Origin: Micromonospora mirobrigensis | GTDB taxonomy: Bacteria > Actinomycetota > Actinomycetes > Mycobacteriales > Micromonosporaceae | Direction of reading: 5' to 3' | NCBI RefSeq assembly: GCF_900091555.1 | Contig: NZ_FMCX01000001.1 | Location: 558,001-622,000, forward strand | Length of the DNA stretch: 64,000 nucleotides | Part shown: in pieces, positions 16,228-24,348 of the stretch | Layout: the number at the start of each line of letters is the position of its first letter | How positions within the stretch are numbered: the first letter of the stretch is position 1 | Position numbers and translations under genes: made by a program | The notes under the pieces: model-generated | Databases searched by the model: none | What the model saw: only the letters and a program-made list of their open reading frames with translations | Told to the model about the DNA's origin: nothing

Positions 16228-17046
16228 TCAGCGCGGGTCGTCCCGCCGGAAGGGCTGGGTCCGGTCGCCCTCCTGGCCGGCCGGCGGGGTGCCCGGATCG
16301 CCCGGCTGGCGGGGGATGGTCTGGGTCGGGTCCGCCGACGGCGGCTGCCCGAACGGCGGGGCGGGGTGGGCCGGCTGCGGGCCGCCGCCGGGCTGACCCG
16401 GGTACGGCTGACCGTACTGCGGGCCGGGCTGGGCCGGAGCGGGCTGGCCGTACTGGCCGGGGGCGTACGGGCCGGCGGGCTGGCCGGGGGCGGGCCAGCC
16501 GGTGGGCTGCTGCGGCCAGCCCGGCTGCGGCTGCCCGTACATGCCGGGCTGCGGCTTCGCGCGGGGCACCCGGTAGAGGGTGCTCCACACCTTCCACACC
16601 ACGAGCGCGCCCACGGCGACCAGGATCAGCCAACCGGCCCGGGTGAGCATGCCGAGCAACGCGTCGAACACCTCGCCCTCGGCCAGCCGGCCCACCAGCC
16701 AGATCAGGAAGGTCAGCGCGCCGAGCACGCCGCTGACCGCGTACTCGCCGAGCGCCACCTTCGTGATCAGCGCCGCGTGCGGCAGCACCGGCCGGACGTG
16801 CGTGGCCAGCAGCACCGCGAGCAGCGGCAGCAGCGCGGCGTTCAGCCCGACGAGGAGCGAGTACGCGAAGTCGGCCCGGACGGTGACGTCGCCGTACTGG
16901 TTCGGCACCAGCAGCCGGAGCAGGCCGACGAAGAGGAACACGGCGTTCGCGCCGAGCAGCGCCAGGGCGGCCGGTTCGCGCAGCGGCTCGGTGAGCCGGC
17001 GGGCCGGGGTCGGGTCGGTGGACGCGGACTCGTCGGGGCTGGTCAC
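16228..17046 (-). CDS. Membrane protein with proline-rich C-terminus
   Basis: 272 aa, function unknown. About four hydrophobic segments lie between residues 25 and 145 (for example LALLGANAVFLFVGLLRLLV and LLPLLAVLLATHV). A cytoplasmic tail of about 120 residues rich in Pro, Gln, Gly and Tyr follows (repeats like PGQYGQPAPAQPGPQYGQPY). Such tails are common in actinobacterial membrane proteins and are likely disordered. The GTG at 17046 is preceded by GGGGGAGA; longer readings lack conserved content. It is divergent from fbiA across 96 bp and upstream of fbiC, but nothing ties it to F420. Confidence 0.75.
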   Translation of the reverse strand: MTSPDESASTDPTPARRLTEPLREPAALALLGANAVFLFVGLLRLLVPNQYGDVTVRADFAYSLLVGLNAALLPLLAVLLATHVRPVLPHAALITKVALGEYAVSGVLGALTFLIWLVGRLAEGEVFDALLGMLTRAGWLILVAVGALVVWKVWSTLYRVPRAKPQPGMYGQPQPGWPQQPTGWPAPGQPAGPYAPGQYGQPAPAQPGPQYGQPYPGQPGGGPQPAHPAPPFGQPPSADPTQTIPRQPGDPGTPPAGQEGDRTQPFRRDDPR

Positions 17047-17142
17047 GAACTCTCCCCCTCGCGTGGGCGGTCGGATGCGACGTGAGCCTAGTCTCCCGGG
17101 CCGACGGCGGACCGCCGACGTTCCGTGCGGAAGGATGGAGGC

Positions 17143-18090
17143 ATGCGCATCGTGGTTCTGGCCGGCGGTATCGGGGGCGCCCGGTTCCTGCTCGGCGTCC
17201 GGGCGTACGCCCGTGAGGTGGGCGCCGAGGTGACCGCCGTGGTGAACGTCGGCGACGACCTGCTGCTGCACGGCCTGCGGGTCTGCCCCGACCTGGACAG
17301 CGTCATGTACACCCTCGGCGGCGGGGCCGACCCCGAGCGGGGCTGGGGCCGGGTCGGCGAGAGCTGGACGGTGAAGGCGGAACTGGCCGCGTACGGCGCC
17401 GAGCCGACCTGGTTCGGCCTCGGCGACAAGGACATCGCCACCCACCTGGTCCGCACCACCATGCTCAACGCCGGCTACCCGCTGTCCCAGGTGACCGAGG
17501 CGTTGGCCACCCGCTGGCAGCCCGGCGTGAAGATCCTCCCGGCCACCGACGACCGGCTGGAGACCCACGCGGTGGTCGACGGCGAGCAGGGGCAGCGGGC
17601 CATCCACTTCCAGGAGTGGTGGGTGCGCTACCGCGCCGACATCCCGACCCACCGGTTCGTCTTCGTCGGCGCGGACGCCGCGAAGCCGGCGCCCGGTGTG
17701 CTGGACGCGATCGGGGCGGCCGACCTGGTCCTGATCGCGCCGAGCAACCCGGTGGTGAGCGTCGCGCCGGTGCTCGCCGTACCCGGGCTGCGCGACGCCG
17801 TGGCGGGCGGGCCGGCCCCGGTGGTGGGGGTCTCGCCGATCATCGGCGGCGCCCCCGTGCGCGGGATGGCCGACCGCTGCCTCGCCGTGCTCGGCGTGGA
17901 GTGCAGCGCGGCCGGGGTGGGCCGGCTCTACGGCGGGCGGCGCGACGGTGGCCTGCTGGACGGCTGGCTGGTCGCGCCGGAGGACGCGGGCGCCGAGGTG
18001 CCCGGGGTGACGGTCGGTGCGGCGCCGCTGCGGATGACCGACGAGACGGCGACCGCGGCGATGGTCCGGTCCGCGTTGGAGCTGGTGTGA
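17143..18090 (+). CDS. fbiA: 2-phospho-L-lactate (or phosphoenolpyruvyl) transferase
   Basis: 315-aa CofD/FbiA enzyme that joins FO to the activated three-carbon phosphate donor, giving F420-0 or, in actinobacteria using phosphoenolpyruvate, dehydro-F420-0. The N-terminal nucleotide-binding motif VVLAGGIGGARFLLG and later NVGDDLLLHGLRVCPDLDS and SPIIGGAPVRG are diagnostic. The ATG at 17143 has AAGGA seven bases upstream; the GTG six codons earlier is not needed. Its stop overlaps the start of fbiB as GTGA, so the two are translationally coupled. Confidence 0.95.
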   Translation: MRIVVLAGGIGGARFLLGVRAYAREVGAEVTAVVNVGDDLLLHGLRVCPDLDSVMYTLGGGADPERGWGRVGESWTVKAELAAYGAEPTWFGLGDKDIATHLVRTTMLNAGYPLSQVTEALATRWQPGVKILPATDDRLETHAVVDGEQGQRAIHFQEWWVRYRADIPTHRFVFVGADAAKPAPGVLDAIGAADLVLIAPSNPVVSVAPVLAVPGLRDAVAGGPAPVVGVSPIIGGAPVRGMADRCLAVLGVECSAAGVGRLYGGRRDGGLLDGWLVAPEDAGAEVPGVTVGAAPLRMTDETATAAMVRSALELV

Positions 18091-19175
18091 GGCTGGAGAT
18101 CCTGCCGGTGCTGGGCATCGGCGACGTGACCGAGGGCGACGACCTGGCAGCCCTGATCGCCGCCGCCGCGCCGTGGCTGCGCGACGGCGACGTGCTGGTG
18201 GTCACCAGCAAGATCGTCTCGAAGGCGGAGGGTCGCCTGGTGGACGTGCCGGCCGACGGTCCGGAGCGGCTCGCCGCCCGGGACGAGGTGCTGGCCGCCG
18301 AGACGGCCCGGGTGGTGGCCACCCGTGGGGCGACCCGGATCGTGCAGACCCACCACGGTTTCGTGATGGCCTCGGCCGGCATCGACGCCTCCAACGTCGA
18401 CCCGACCCGCCTGGTGCTGCTCCCCAAGGACCCGGACGCCTCGGCCCGCGCGCTGCGCGCGGCCCTGCACGAGCGCCACGGCGTGGACATGGCCGTCATC
18501 ATCAGCGACACGATGGGCCGGCCGTGGCGCAACGGCCTCACCGACGTCGCGCTCGGCGTCGCCGGGATGGCCGCCGTGCGCGACCATCGGGGCGAGGTCG
18601 ACCCGTACGGCAACGAGCTCCAGCTGACCCAGATGGCGGTGGTGGACGAACTGGCCGGCGCCGGCGAGCTGATCAAGGGCAAGCGGGACCAGGTCCCCGT
18701 CGCCGTGGTGCGCGGCTATCTCGGGGTGGCCCCGCCGGACGACGGCGCCGGGGCGGCCGCGCTGATCCGGGAGAGCGCGCTGGACCTCTTCTCGCTGGGC
18801 ACGGCCGAGGCCCGGGCGGCCGGGCTGCGGGCCGCCGCCACCCTGCCCGACCGGCTCGGCGCCGTCGAGGCGGACCCGGCCGCGGTCCGGCGGGCGATCG
18901 ACGCGGTGGCCGGGGTCGTCGCGCCGGGCACCGCCTTCACCCACGTCACCGACGCCGAGGTACGCGCCGGCATGACCGCCACCGTGCCGGACTGGCCGGC
19001 CTCGGCGACCGGGCTGATCCTCGGCGCGGCGCCCACCCCGGTCGACCGCCCCGACCTGGTCCGCTTCGGCGCCGACCTGCAACGGCTGCGCACCGCCCTG
19101 GCCGCCGAGGGCGTGTCCTCCACCCTGCTGCCCCCGCCCGCCGGCACCACCGCAGTGGCCTCGCTGGCCCTCTGA
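18087..19175 (+). CDS. fbiB: Coenzyme F420-0:L-glutamate ligase, without recognisable nitroreductase domain
   Basis: Adds glutamates to F420-0. The first 245 or so residues are a complete CofE-type ligase: DGDVLVVTSKIVSKAEGR, ARVVATRGATRIVQTHHGFV, VIISDTMGRPWRNGLTDVAL and the DPYGNELQLTQMAVVDELA stretch. The protein is 362 aa, whereas mycobacterial FbiB is about 450 aa with a C-terminal FMN nitroreductase domain that reduces dehydro-F420-0. Here the last 115 residues (ATLPDRLGAVEADPAAVRRA onward) do not show FMN-binding motifs I recognise. The GTG start overlaps the fbiA stop; no longer frame fits. Confidence 0.92.
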   Translation: MRLEILPVLGIGDVTEGDDLAALIAAAAPWLRDGDVLVVTSKIVSKAEGRLVDVPADGPERLAARDEVLAAETARVVATRGATRIVQTHHGFVMASAGIDASNVDPTRLVLLPKDPDASARALRAALHERHGVDMAVIISDTMGRPWRNGLTDVALGVAGMAAVRDHRGEVDPYGNELQLTQMAVVDELAGAGELIKGKRDQVPVAVVRGYLGVAPPDDGAGAAALIRESALDLFSLGTAEARAAGLRAAATLPDRLGAVEADPAAVRRAIDAVAGVVAPGTAFTHVTDAEVRAGMTATVPDWPASATGLILGAAPTPVDRPDLVRFGADLQRLRTALAAEGVSSTLLPPPAGTTAVASLAL

Positions 19176-19200
19176 GCGCGGCCGGCACCACCGGCCGCGC
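19176..19200 (+). terminator. Terminator hairpin right after fbiB
   Basis: GCGCGGCCGG at 19176-19185 pairs perfectly with 19191-19200 over a CACCA loop. It starts on the base after the fbiB stop, between convergent genes. Confidence 0.7.
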
Positions 19201-19260
19201 CCGGTCGCCGCGCGCCACCGGGTCGCCCGGCAGATGGCGGGATCCTGGGGTGCACCCTCC

Positions 19261-20259
19261 TCAGGAGTGCAGCATGGCGCGCCCCAGCGGGGTCAGCGTG
19301 TGCAGGACCGTGTTGCGGTCCCGGCTGCTGACCAGCAGTCCCGCGTTGCGCAGCACGGCGGTGTGCTGGCTCGCCGCGGCCGGGGAGATCCGCAGCCGGC
19401 GGGCGACCTCCCCGGTGGTGCAGCCGTCCGCGCTGGCCGCCAGCACCTCGGCCCGGGTCCGCCCGAGCAGCGCGGCCAGCGCGGTCCGCTCCGCGCCGGA
19501 GACCACCGGGTCGGGCCGACCGTCGGTACGGGGCAGGCCGCCCAGCCGGTCCACCGGGTAGACCAGCACCGGGGGCAGCGTCGGGTCGAGCAGGGCGACC
19601 GGGGTCGGCGCGCAGAAGAAGGCCGGCACCAGCAGCAGGCCCCGCCCGTCGAGGTGCAACTCGCGGTCGCTCGGGTAGCCGGGCACGGAGAGCACGCCGT
19701 CCTCCCAGCGCACCGCCGGCCGGAGGCTCTCCAGCAGTCCCTCGACGCCGCCGTCCAGCAGGGCCCGGGCCCGACGTTTCCGGTCGGCCTCGACCGCGGC
19801 CTCGATCCGGGCCCAGTAGGGCGCCAGTGCCCGGGCCCGGTAGTGGGTCATCGAGTCGGTGAGGTGGCGCAGCACGTCGGGCTCCCCGTCGGCGAGCGCG
19901 GTGGCCGACGAGGGCAGGGCTGCACCGGCGGCGACCAGGGTCAACTCCCGGCGCAACCGGGGCACGGGGGTCGACCGCAGCGCCTCCAGCCCCGCTTCGA
20001 AGCCGCCGCGGCTCTCGTACGGGGTGAGGAAGTCCGGGAAGTAGCCGCGAGGCGGGTTCAACGCCAGCAGCAGGCGCGGCCGGTGGGTGACCTCCCGGCG
20101 CAACGTGCGCGCCACACCGCCCCGCCACGCCGACAACAGCGGGTCGCGGGCGTCGCCGGACAGCACGTGCAGGCTGAGGACGGTCTCCCAGACCGCGTCC
20201 GCGGCCGGGGCCACCCGGGTCCGGAGAATGTCCTCAGCGGTGAAGTAGATCTTCAGCAT
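19261..20259 (-). CDS. ArsR-type winged-helix regulator with N-terminal DUF5937-like region
   Basis: 332-aa regulator. The C-terminal 90 residues are an ArsR-type winged helix: ADGCTTGEVARRLRISPAAA, then SQHTAVLRNAGLLVSSRDRN. The first 240 residues (MLKIYFTAEDILRTRVAPAA onward) match, as I recall, the domain called DUF5937, found N-terminal to such helices in actinobacteria. No metal-binding Cys cluster is seen, so it is not a classical metal sensor. The ATG at 20259 has GGAG seven bases upstream; the longer reading adds 21 unconserved residues. It is convergent with fbiB and has no obvious target nearby. Ligand unknown. Confidence 0.8.
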   Translation of the reverse strand: MLKIYFTAEDILRTRVAPAADAVWETVLSLHVLSGDARDPLLSAWRGGVARTLRREVTHRPRLLLALNPPRGYFPDFLTPYESRGGFEAGLEALRSTPVPRLRRELTLVAAGAALPSSATALADGEPDVLRHLTDSMTHYRARALAPYWARIEAAVEADRKRRARALLDGGVEGLLESLRPAVRWEDGVLSVPGYPSDRELHLDGRGLLLVPAFFCAPTPVALLDPTLPPVLVYPVDRLGGLPRTDGRPDPVVSGAERTALAALLGRTRAEVLAASADGCTTGEVARRLRISPAAASQHTAVLRNAGLLVSSRDRNTVLHTLTPLGRAMLHS

Positions 20260-20554
20260 CGGAGCGCTCCCGGGCGGGCCGAGGGGGTGCCCGCCACGTG
20301 CCGACTCTACCCGGAACGGCACTTCTCACCGTCTTTAAGCGTCAGCTGAAAGTCCTCGACGGTGCCGTTCCCACCCCGGCATGCTTCTCCTTGCCCGACA
20401 TCGGCACCGTCGCGTACGGGGTCGGGCGCCCGGGGGGGCGGGACGACCGGGTGGCACCACGAGGGTCTGCGGCCGTCAGTCCGCAGAAGGTGTCACCCGG
20501 CGCCCACCGGCGTCGAGAGTCCGGAGCCCACCGCCACGCTCGTAGAGTGTCGGG

Positions 20555-21199
20555 GTGCCCGAGACCCACCCAGCCACGGTCCCCCAGCCCTTCCCGGCCG
20601 CGCCGCAGCCCGGCGCCGCGTCGCACCGCACCGCCGTCGACGCGCTGCACGCCGACGCCACCGCGCTGCTCACGGGCTGGACACCGACCAGCCCGAGCGC
20701 CGCACAGGCCCGGGACCGCACCCTGCGTCTGCTCGAGGCCGGCCCGGCCGCGACGAGTCGCGCCCACCGGGCCGGCCACCTCACCGCCAGCGCCCTCGTC
20801 CTCGACGCCACCGGCTCCCGGGTGCTGCTCTGCCTGCACGGCAAGCTCCGCCGCTGGGTGCAGCTCGGCGGCCACTGCGAGCCCGGCGACCGTACGCTGG
20901 CGGGCGCGGCGCTGCGCGAGGCGAGCGAGGAGTCCGGCATCGCCGGCCTGCGCATCGACCCCGTCCCGATCGACGTGGACGTCCACCCGGTCGCCTGCGG
21001 CGGAGAGTCCCTGCACCACGACGTACGCTTCGCCGTCCTGGCCCCGGCCGGCGCGGTGGAGCAGGTCAGCGACGAGTCCGAGGCGCTGGGCTGGTTCCCG
21101 CCGGACGCCCTGCCCGAACCGCTGGCCGGCGGGACCGCCCGCCTCGTCGCGCCCGGGCTGGCGGCGCTCAGACGTAGCCCTCTTCGCCCCGCTCCTTGA
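20555..21199 (+). CDS. NUDIX hydrolase
   Basis: 214-aa hydrolase of nucleoside-diphosphate-linked or similar pyrophosphates. The Nudix box is GGHCEPGDRTLAGAALREAS followed by EESGI, with Asp in place of the first Glu of the box and the catalytic REASEES intact. An N-terminal region of about 70 residues precedes the fold (RAGHLTASALVLDATGSRVL begins it). The GTG start has only a weak ribosome-binding site. The last 32 bp overlap, tail to tail, the end of the manC gene. The substrate cannot be predicted. Confidence 0.88.
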   Translation: MPETHPATVPQPFPAAPQPGAASHRTAVDALHADATALLTGWTPTSPSAAQARDRTLRLLEAGPAATSRAHRAGHLTASALVLDATGSRVLLCLHGKLRRWVQLGGHCEPGDRTLAGAALREASEESGIAGLRIDPVPIDVDVHPVACGGESLHHDVRFAVLAPAGAVEQVSDESEALGWFPPDALPEPLAGGTARLVAPGLAALRRSPLRPAP

Positions 21200-22256
21200 G
21201 CTCGTCGACCAGCTGCTTGACGTCCTGCGCCCGGTCCCGGGGGCAGACCAGCACGGCGTCCGGGGTGTCGACCACGATCAGGTCGTGCACCCCGAGGACG
21301 GCCACCAGCCGACCCGACTGCGGCACCACCACCAGCCCGGAGGTGTCCCGCAGCAGCACGTCGGGCTTCGCCCCGCCGAGCACCACGTTCCCCGCCGGGT
21401 CGGCCGGGAGGACGTCGCCCAGGGTGTGGAAGTCACCCACGTCGTTCCAGCCGAAGTCGCCCGGCACGGTGGCCACCCGGCCGGCCTGCGCCGCGCCCTC
21501 CATCACCGCGTAGTCCACCGAGATCTTCGGCAGGGTCGGCCACACCGTGCCCAGCACGTCGTCCTGGTCGTCGGTGCCCCAGGCCGCCGCGATAGCGGTG
21601 ATCCCGGCGTGCAGGGCCGGCTGCTGCCGGGCCAGCTCGGCGAGGAAGACGTCGACCCGCCAGACGAACATGCTGGCGTTCCAGAGGTGCCGGCCGGACC
21701 GGACGTACGCCTCGGCGACCTCGGCCGCCGGCTTCTCCTTGAACTCGGTCACCGACCGCAGTGGACCGTCGCCGGTCGGCTCGCCGGTCTCCAGGTAGCC
21801 GTAGCCGGTCTCGGGTCGGGTCGGCGTGATGCCCACCGTCATCAGCAGCCCCTGCTCGGCGCCGCGCACCGCCTCCCGCACGGTCGCCACCCAGCGTTGC
21901 GGGTCGCCGATCAGGTGGTCGGCGGCGAACGAGCCCATCACCGCGTCCGGCTCACGCAGCGCGATCACCGCCGCGGCCAACGCGATCGCGGCGCAGGAGT
22001 CCCGCGGCGAGGGCTCGACGAGGATGTTCTCCTCGGGCAGGCCGGTCAACTGGCGGGCCACCGCCGCGACGTGCGCGGCACCGGTGACCACCAGCGTGCG
22101 ATCCGGGCCGGTCAGCGGCGCCAACCGCTCGACCGTGGCCTGCAGCAGGGACGCGCTGGTGCCGGTGAGCGGGTGGAGGAACTTGGGGTGGCCGGCACGG
22201 GACAGCGGCCACAACCTCGTGCCACTGCCACCCGCCGGAATGACGGCGTAGAGCAT
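21168..22256 (-). CDS. manC: Mannose-1-phosphate guanylyltransferase
   Basis: 362-aa enzyme making GDP-mannose from mannose-1-phosphate and GTP, the donor for mannosylated glycans and lipids. Signature features: the nucleotide-binding loop PAGGSGTRLWPLSR near the start, GSFAADHLIGD, VTEFKEKPAAE and the WNDVGDFHTLGDVLP stretch. There is no phosphomannose isomerase cupin domain, so it is the short type. The ATG at 22256 gives the canonical MLYAVIPAGG start; a GTG two codons before is possible. It is followed upstream by a glycosyltransferase gene in the same direction, matching the mycobacterial manB/wbbL arrangement. Confidence 0.93.
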   Translation of the reverse strand: MLYAVIPAGGSGTRLWPLSRAGHPKFLHPLTGTSASLLQATVERLAPLTGPDRTLVVTGAAHVAAVARQLTGLPEENILVEPSPRDSCAAIALAAAVIALREPDAVMGSFAADHLIGDPQRWVATVREAVRGAEQGLLMTVGITPTRPETGYGYLETGEPTGDGPLRSVTEFKEKPAAEVAEAYVRSGRHLWNASMFVWRVDVFLAELARQQPALHAGITAIAAAWGTDDQDDVLGTVWPTLPKISVDYAVMEGAAQAGRVATVPGDFGWNDVGDFHTLGDVLPADPAGNVVLGGAKPDVLLRDTSGLVVVPQSGRLVAVLGVHDLIVVDTPDAVLVCPRDRAQDVKQLVDELKERGEEGYV

Positions 22257-22309
22257 CAGCACATCATGCCCGACCCGTACCAGCGCGGACGGGGGCTCAC
22301 CCGAGGCGG

Positions 22310-23455
22310 TCAGGAACGGGCCCGGCTCCAGGCCGCGATGTGCACCTCCGCGCTCGACTCCCAGGTGAACTCCTTGGCCCGGGCGAAACCGGCCTCGGCC
22401 AGGGTCAGCCGGCGGGCCTCGTCGTCGAGCAGCGCGGCCAGGTCGGTCGCGATCTGGTCCGGGTCCTCGCTGGTGTACGCGACGGCGTCGCCGCCCACCT
22501 CGGGCAGGGAGAGCCGGGGGGTGGTGAGCACCGGCGCGGCGCAGGCCATCGCCTCCAGGATCGGCAGGCCGAAGCCCTCGCCGTACGACGGGTAGGCGGC
22601 GACCAGCGCCCCGCCGAGGAAGCCCGGCAGGTCGGCGTAACGCAGGTAGCCGGGGCGCAGCAGCCGCAGGTGCGACGGGACCTCGGCGACCGCGCGGTCG
22701 ATGTCGTCGTCGTGCCCCTGACCGCCCGCGATCACCAGGGCCGGCGGGTCCTCCCGGTCGGCCACCGCGCGGACCCAGCCGCGGATCAGGTTGGGCACGT
22801 TCTTGCGCGGCTCCTTGGCCCCGAGGAAGGCGATGTAGCTGCCCGAACCGAGGCCCAGCCGGGCGCGTACCCGCGCCTTCTCCTCCTCGCCGGGGGCGTG
22901 GAAGGCGGCGTGGTCGACGCCGTGGTACGCCACGTCGATCTTGGTGGGGTCGGCGTCCAGCAGCCGGATCAGCTCGTCCCGGGTGGCCTTGCTCGGCACG
23001 ATCACCCGGTCGGCCCGGCGCAGCGAGGTCTTGATCGCGCTGCGGAAGAACGTCCGGCGGGACTTGTCGTAGTGCTCCGGCTCGGTGAAGAAGGTCGCAT
23101 CGTGCACGGTCACCGTGACCGGGCAGCCGGCCCGCAGCGGGCAGGTGTAGAAGGGCGAGTGCAGCACCTCGGCGCCGACCTGCTGGGCCAGCAGCGGCAG
23201 GCCGGTCTGCTCCCACGCCAGCCGGGCCGGGCGGTGGGCGACCGCCGCCGGCGCCGGGATGACCTCGGCGCCCGGCAGCATCCGGGTGTAGCGCTCCAGG
23301 TCGGTGCGGAGACTGACCACGGCGAGGTCGAGCCCCTCGCCGCACACCTTGCCGAGGGCGCCGAGCAGGCCGTCGACGTACCTACCGACGCCGCCACGGT
23401 CGGCGGGGACACTCGTGGCGTCGATGAGAACGCGGGGCGGGCGACCGGCGGTCAC
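22310..23455 (-). CDS. Glycosyltransferase family 4 (GT-B fold)
   Basis: 381-aa retaining glycosyltransferase, probably using a nucleotide sugar such as GDP-mannose to build a cell-envelope glycan. The N-domain begins RVLIDATSVPADRGGVGRYV. The acceptor/donor hinge has FLGAKEPRKNVPNLIRGW. The C-domain has the GT4 E-x7-E motif in YGEGFGLPILEAMACAAPVL. The start is the GTG at 23455, preceded by AAGGAG seven bases away; the longer reading adds 15 unconserved residues. It lies 53 bp upstream of manC, in the same direction, so shared transcription is likely. The acceptor is unknown. Confidence 0.9.
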   Translation of the reverse strand: MTAGRPPRVLIDATSVPADRGGVGRYVDGLLGALGKVCGEGLDLAVVSLRTDLERYTRMLPGAEVIPAPAAVAHRPARLAWEQTGLPLLAQQVGAEVLHSPFYTCPLRAGCPVTVTVHDATFFTEPEHYDKSRRTFFRSAIKTSLRRADRVIVPSKATRDELIRLLDADPTKIDVAYHGVDHAAFHAPGEEEKARVRARLGLGSGSYIAFLGAKEPRKNVPNLIRGWVRAVADREDPPALVIAGGQGHDDDIDRAVAEVPSHLRLLRPGYLRYADLPGFLGGALVAAYPSYGEGFGLPILEAMACAAPVLTTPRLSLPEVGGDAVAYTSEDPDQIATDLAALLDDEARRLTLAEAGFARAKEFTWESSAEVHIAAWSRARS

Positions 23456-23611
23456 GGGGCGACTCCTTGGGGGAAACGGCGGGTCTGTGGGAAAGAACAC
23501 TCCGGGGCAAGCCTACGCCGGAGCCCGGTCCGGACGCTGACTGCGACCCGACGGTACGCCGACTTGTCGTCGCCATCGAGTACGGCCGCCGGGGGCGTAT
23601 CGTTCGCGCCG

Positions 23612-24301
23612 ATGGCCGACAACATTGCCCGGGTCTTCGCCGACGCCCTCGCGACAGACCCGACCCGACCGCTGCTGACCTGGTACGACGACGCCACCGG
23701 CGAACGCACCGAACTCTCCGGCGCGACGTTGGGCAACTGGGTGGCCAAGACGGCCAACCTGCTCGTCGACGAGCACGCCGTCGCCCCCGGCGACCCGGCC
23801 GCGGTGCTGCTGCCGCCGCACTGGCAGACCGCCGCGGTGCTGCTGGGCTGCTGGTCGGCGAAGCTGACCGTGCTCGACACGCCGGGCGACGTGGAGGTGC
23901 TCTTCGCCGCGGTGGGCCGGGTCGACGAGGCGGCGGCATGGTCGGCCGGCGAGCGGTACGCCCTCGCCCTGGACCCGTTCGCGTTGCCGATGCGGCAGGT
24001 GCCGCCCGGCTTCGCCGACTTCGTCTCCACCGTCCGCGGGCACGGCGACCACTTCACGCCGTACCCGGGAGGTGGTGCGGGGGACGCGGCGCTGCTGGCC
24101 CGCGCGCAGGCCCGCGCCGCGGAGCTGGGCCTGGCCCCGGGCGACCGGGTCCTGGTCGACACCCGCGCTCACCCCGACCCGGTCGACTGGCTGCTGGCCC
24201 CGCTGATCGCCCGCGCCAGCGCGGTGCTCTGCGGCAACCTCGACCCCGCCCGGGTCGGCTCCCGCGCGGCGACCGAGAAGGCCACCCACCAGCTGGTGTG
24301 A
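23612..24301 (+). CDS. TIGR03089 family protein (truncated adenylate-forming-like)
   Basis: 229-aa actinobacterial protein resembling the N-terminal part of AMP-binding acyl-CoA synthetases (TRPLLTWYDDATGERTELSG and WVAKTANLLVDEHAVAPGDP) but lacking the ATP-binding P-loop region and the C-terminal lid. It corresponds by place and sequence to Rv3268 in M. tuberculosis. With no nucleotide site it probably does not activate acids; its role is unknown. The ATG at 23612 is the natural start. It is divergent from the glycosyltransferase across 156 bp and convergent with the next gene. Confidence 0.85.
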   Translation: MADNIARVFADALATDPTRPLLTWYDDATGERTELSGATLGNWVAKTANLLVDEHAVAPGDPAAVLLPPHWQTAAVLLGCWSAKLTVLDTPGDVEVLFAAVGRVDEAAAWSAGERYALALDPFALPMRQVPPGFADFVSTVRGHGDHFTPYPGGGAGDAALLARAQARAAELGLAPGDRVLVDTRAHPDPVDWLLAPLIARASAVLCGNLDPARVGSRAATEKATHQLV

Positions 24302-24309
24302 GCGCGGCA

Positions 24310-24334
24310 GGGGCCCCCTCGACGAGGAGCCCCC
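24310..24334. terminator. GC-rich hairpin between convergent genes
   Basis: An imperfect stem (GGGGCCCCCTCG against CGAGGAGCCCC, two mismatches) fills the 47-bp gap between two convergent 3' ends. Probable bidirectional terminator. Confidence 0.5.
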
Positions 24335-24348
24335 GCGACCGTCGGGCG

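Noticed and set aside
13003..17085. A 1360-codon plus-strand frame across fbiC
   Set aside because: Antisense to FbiC with both radical-SAM motifs and to the membrane protein; no features of its own.
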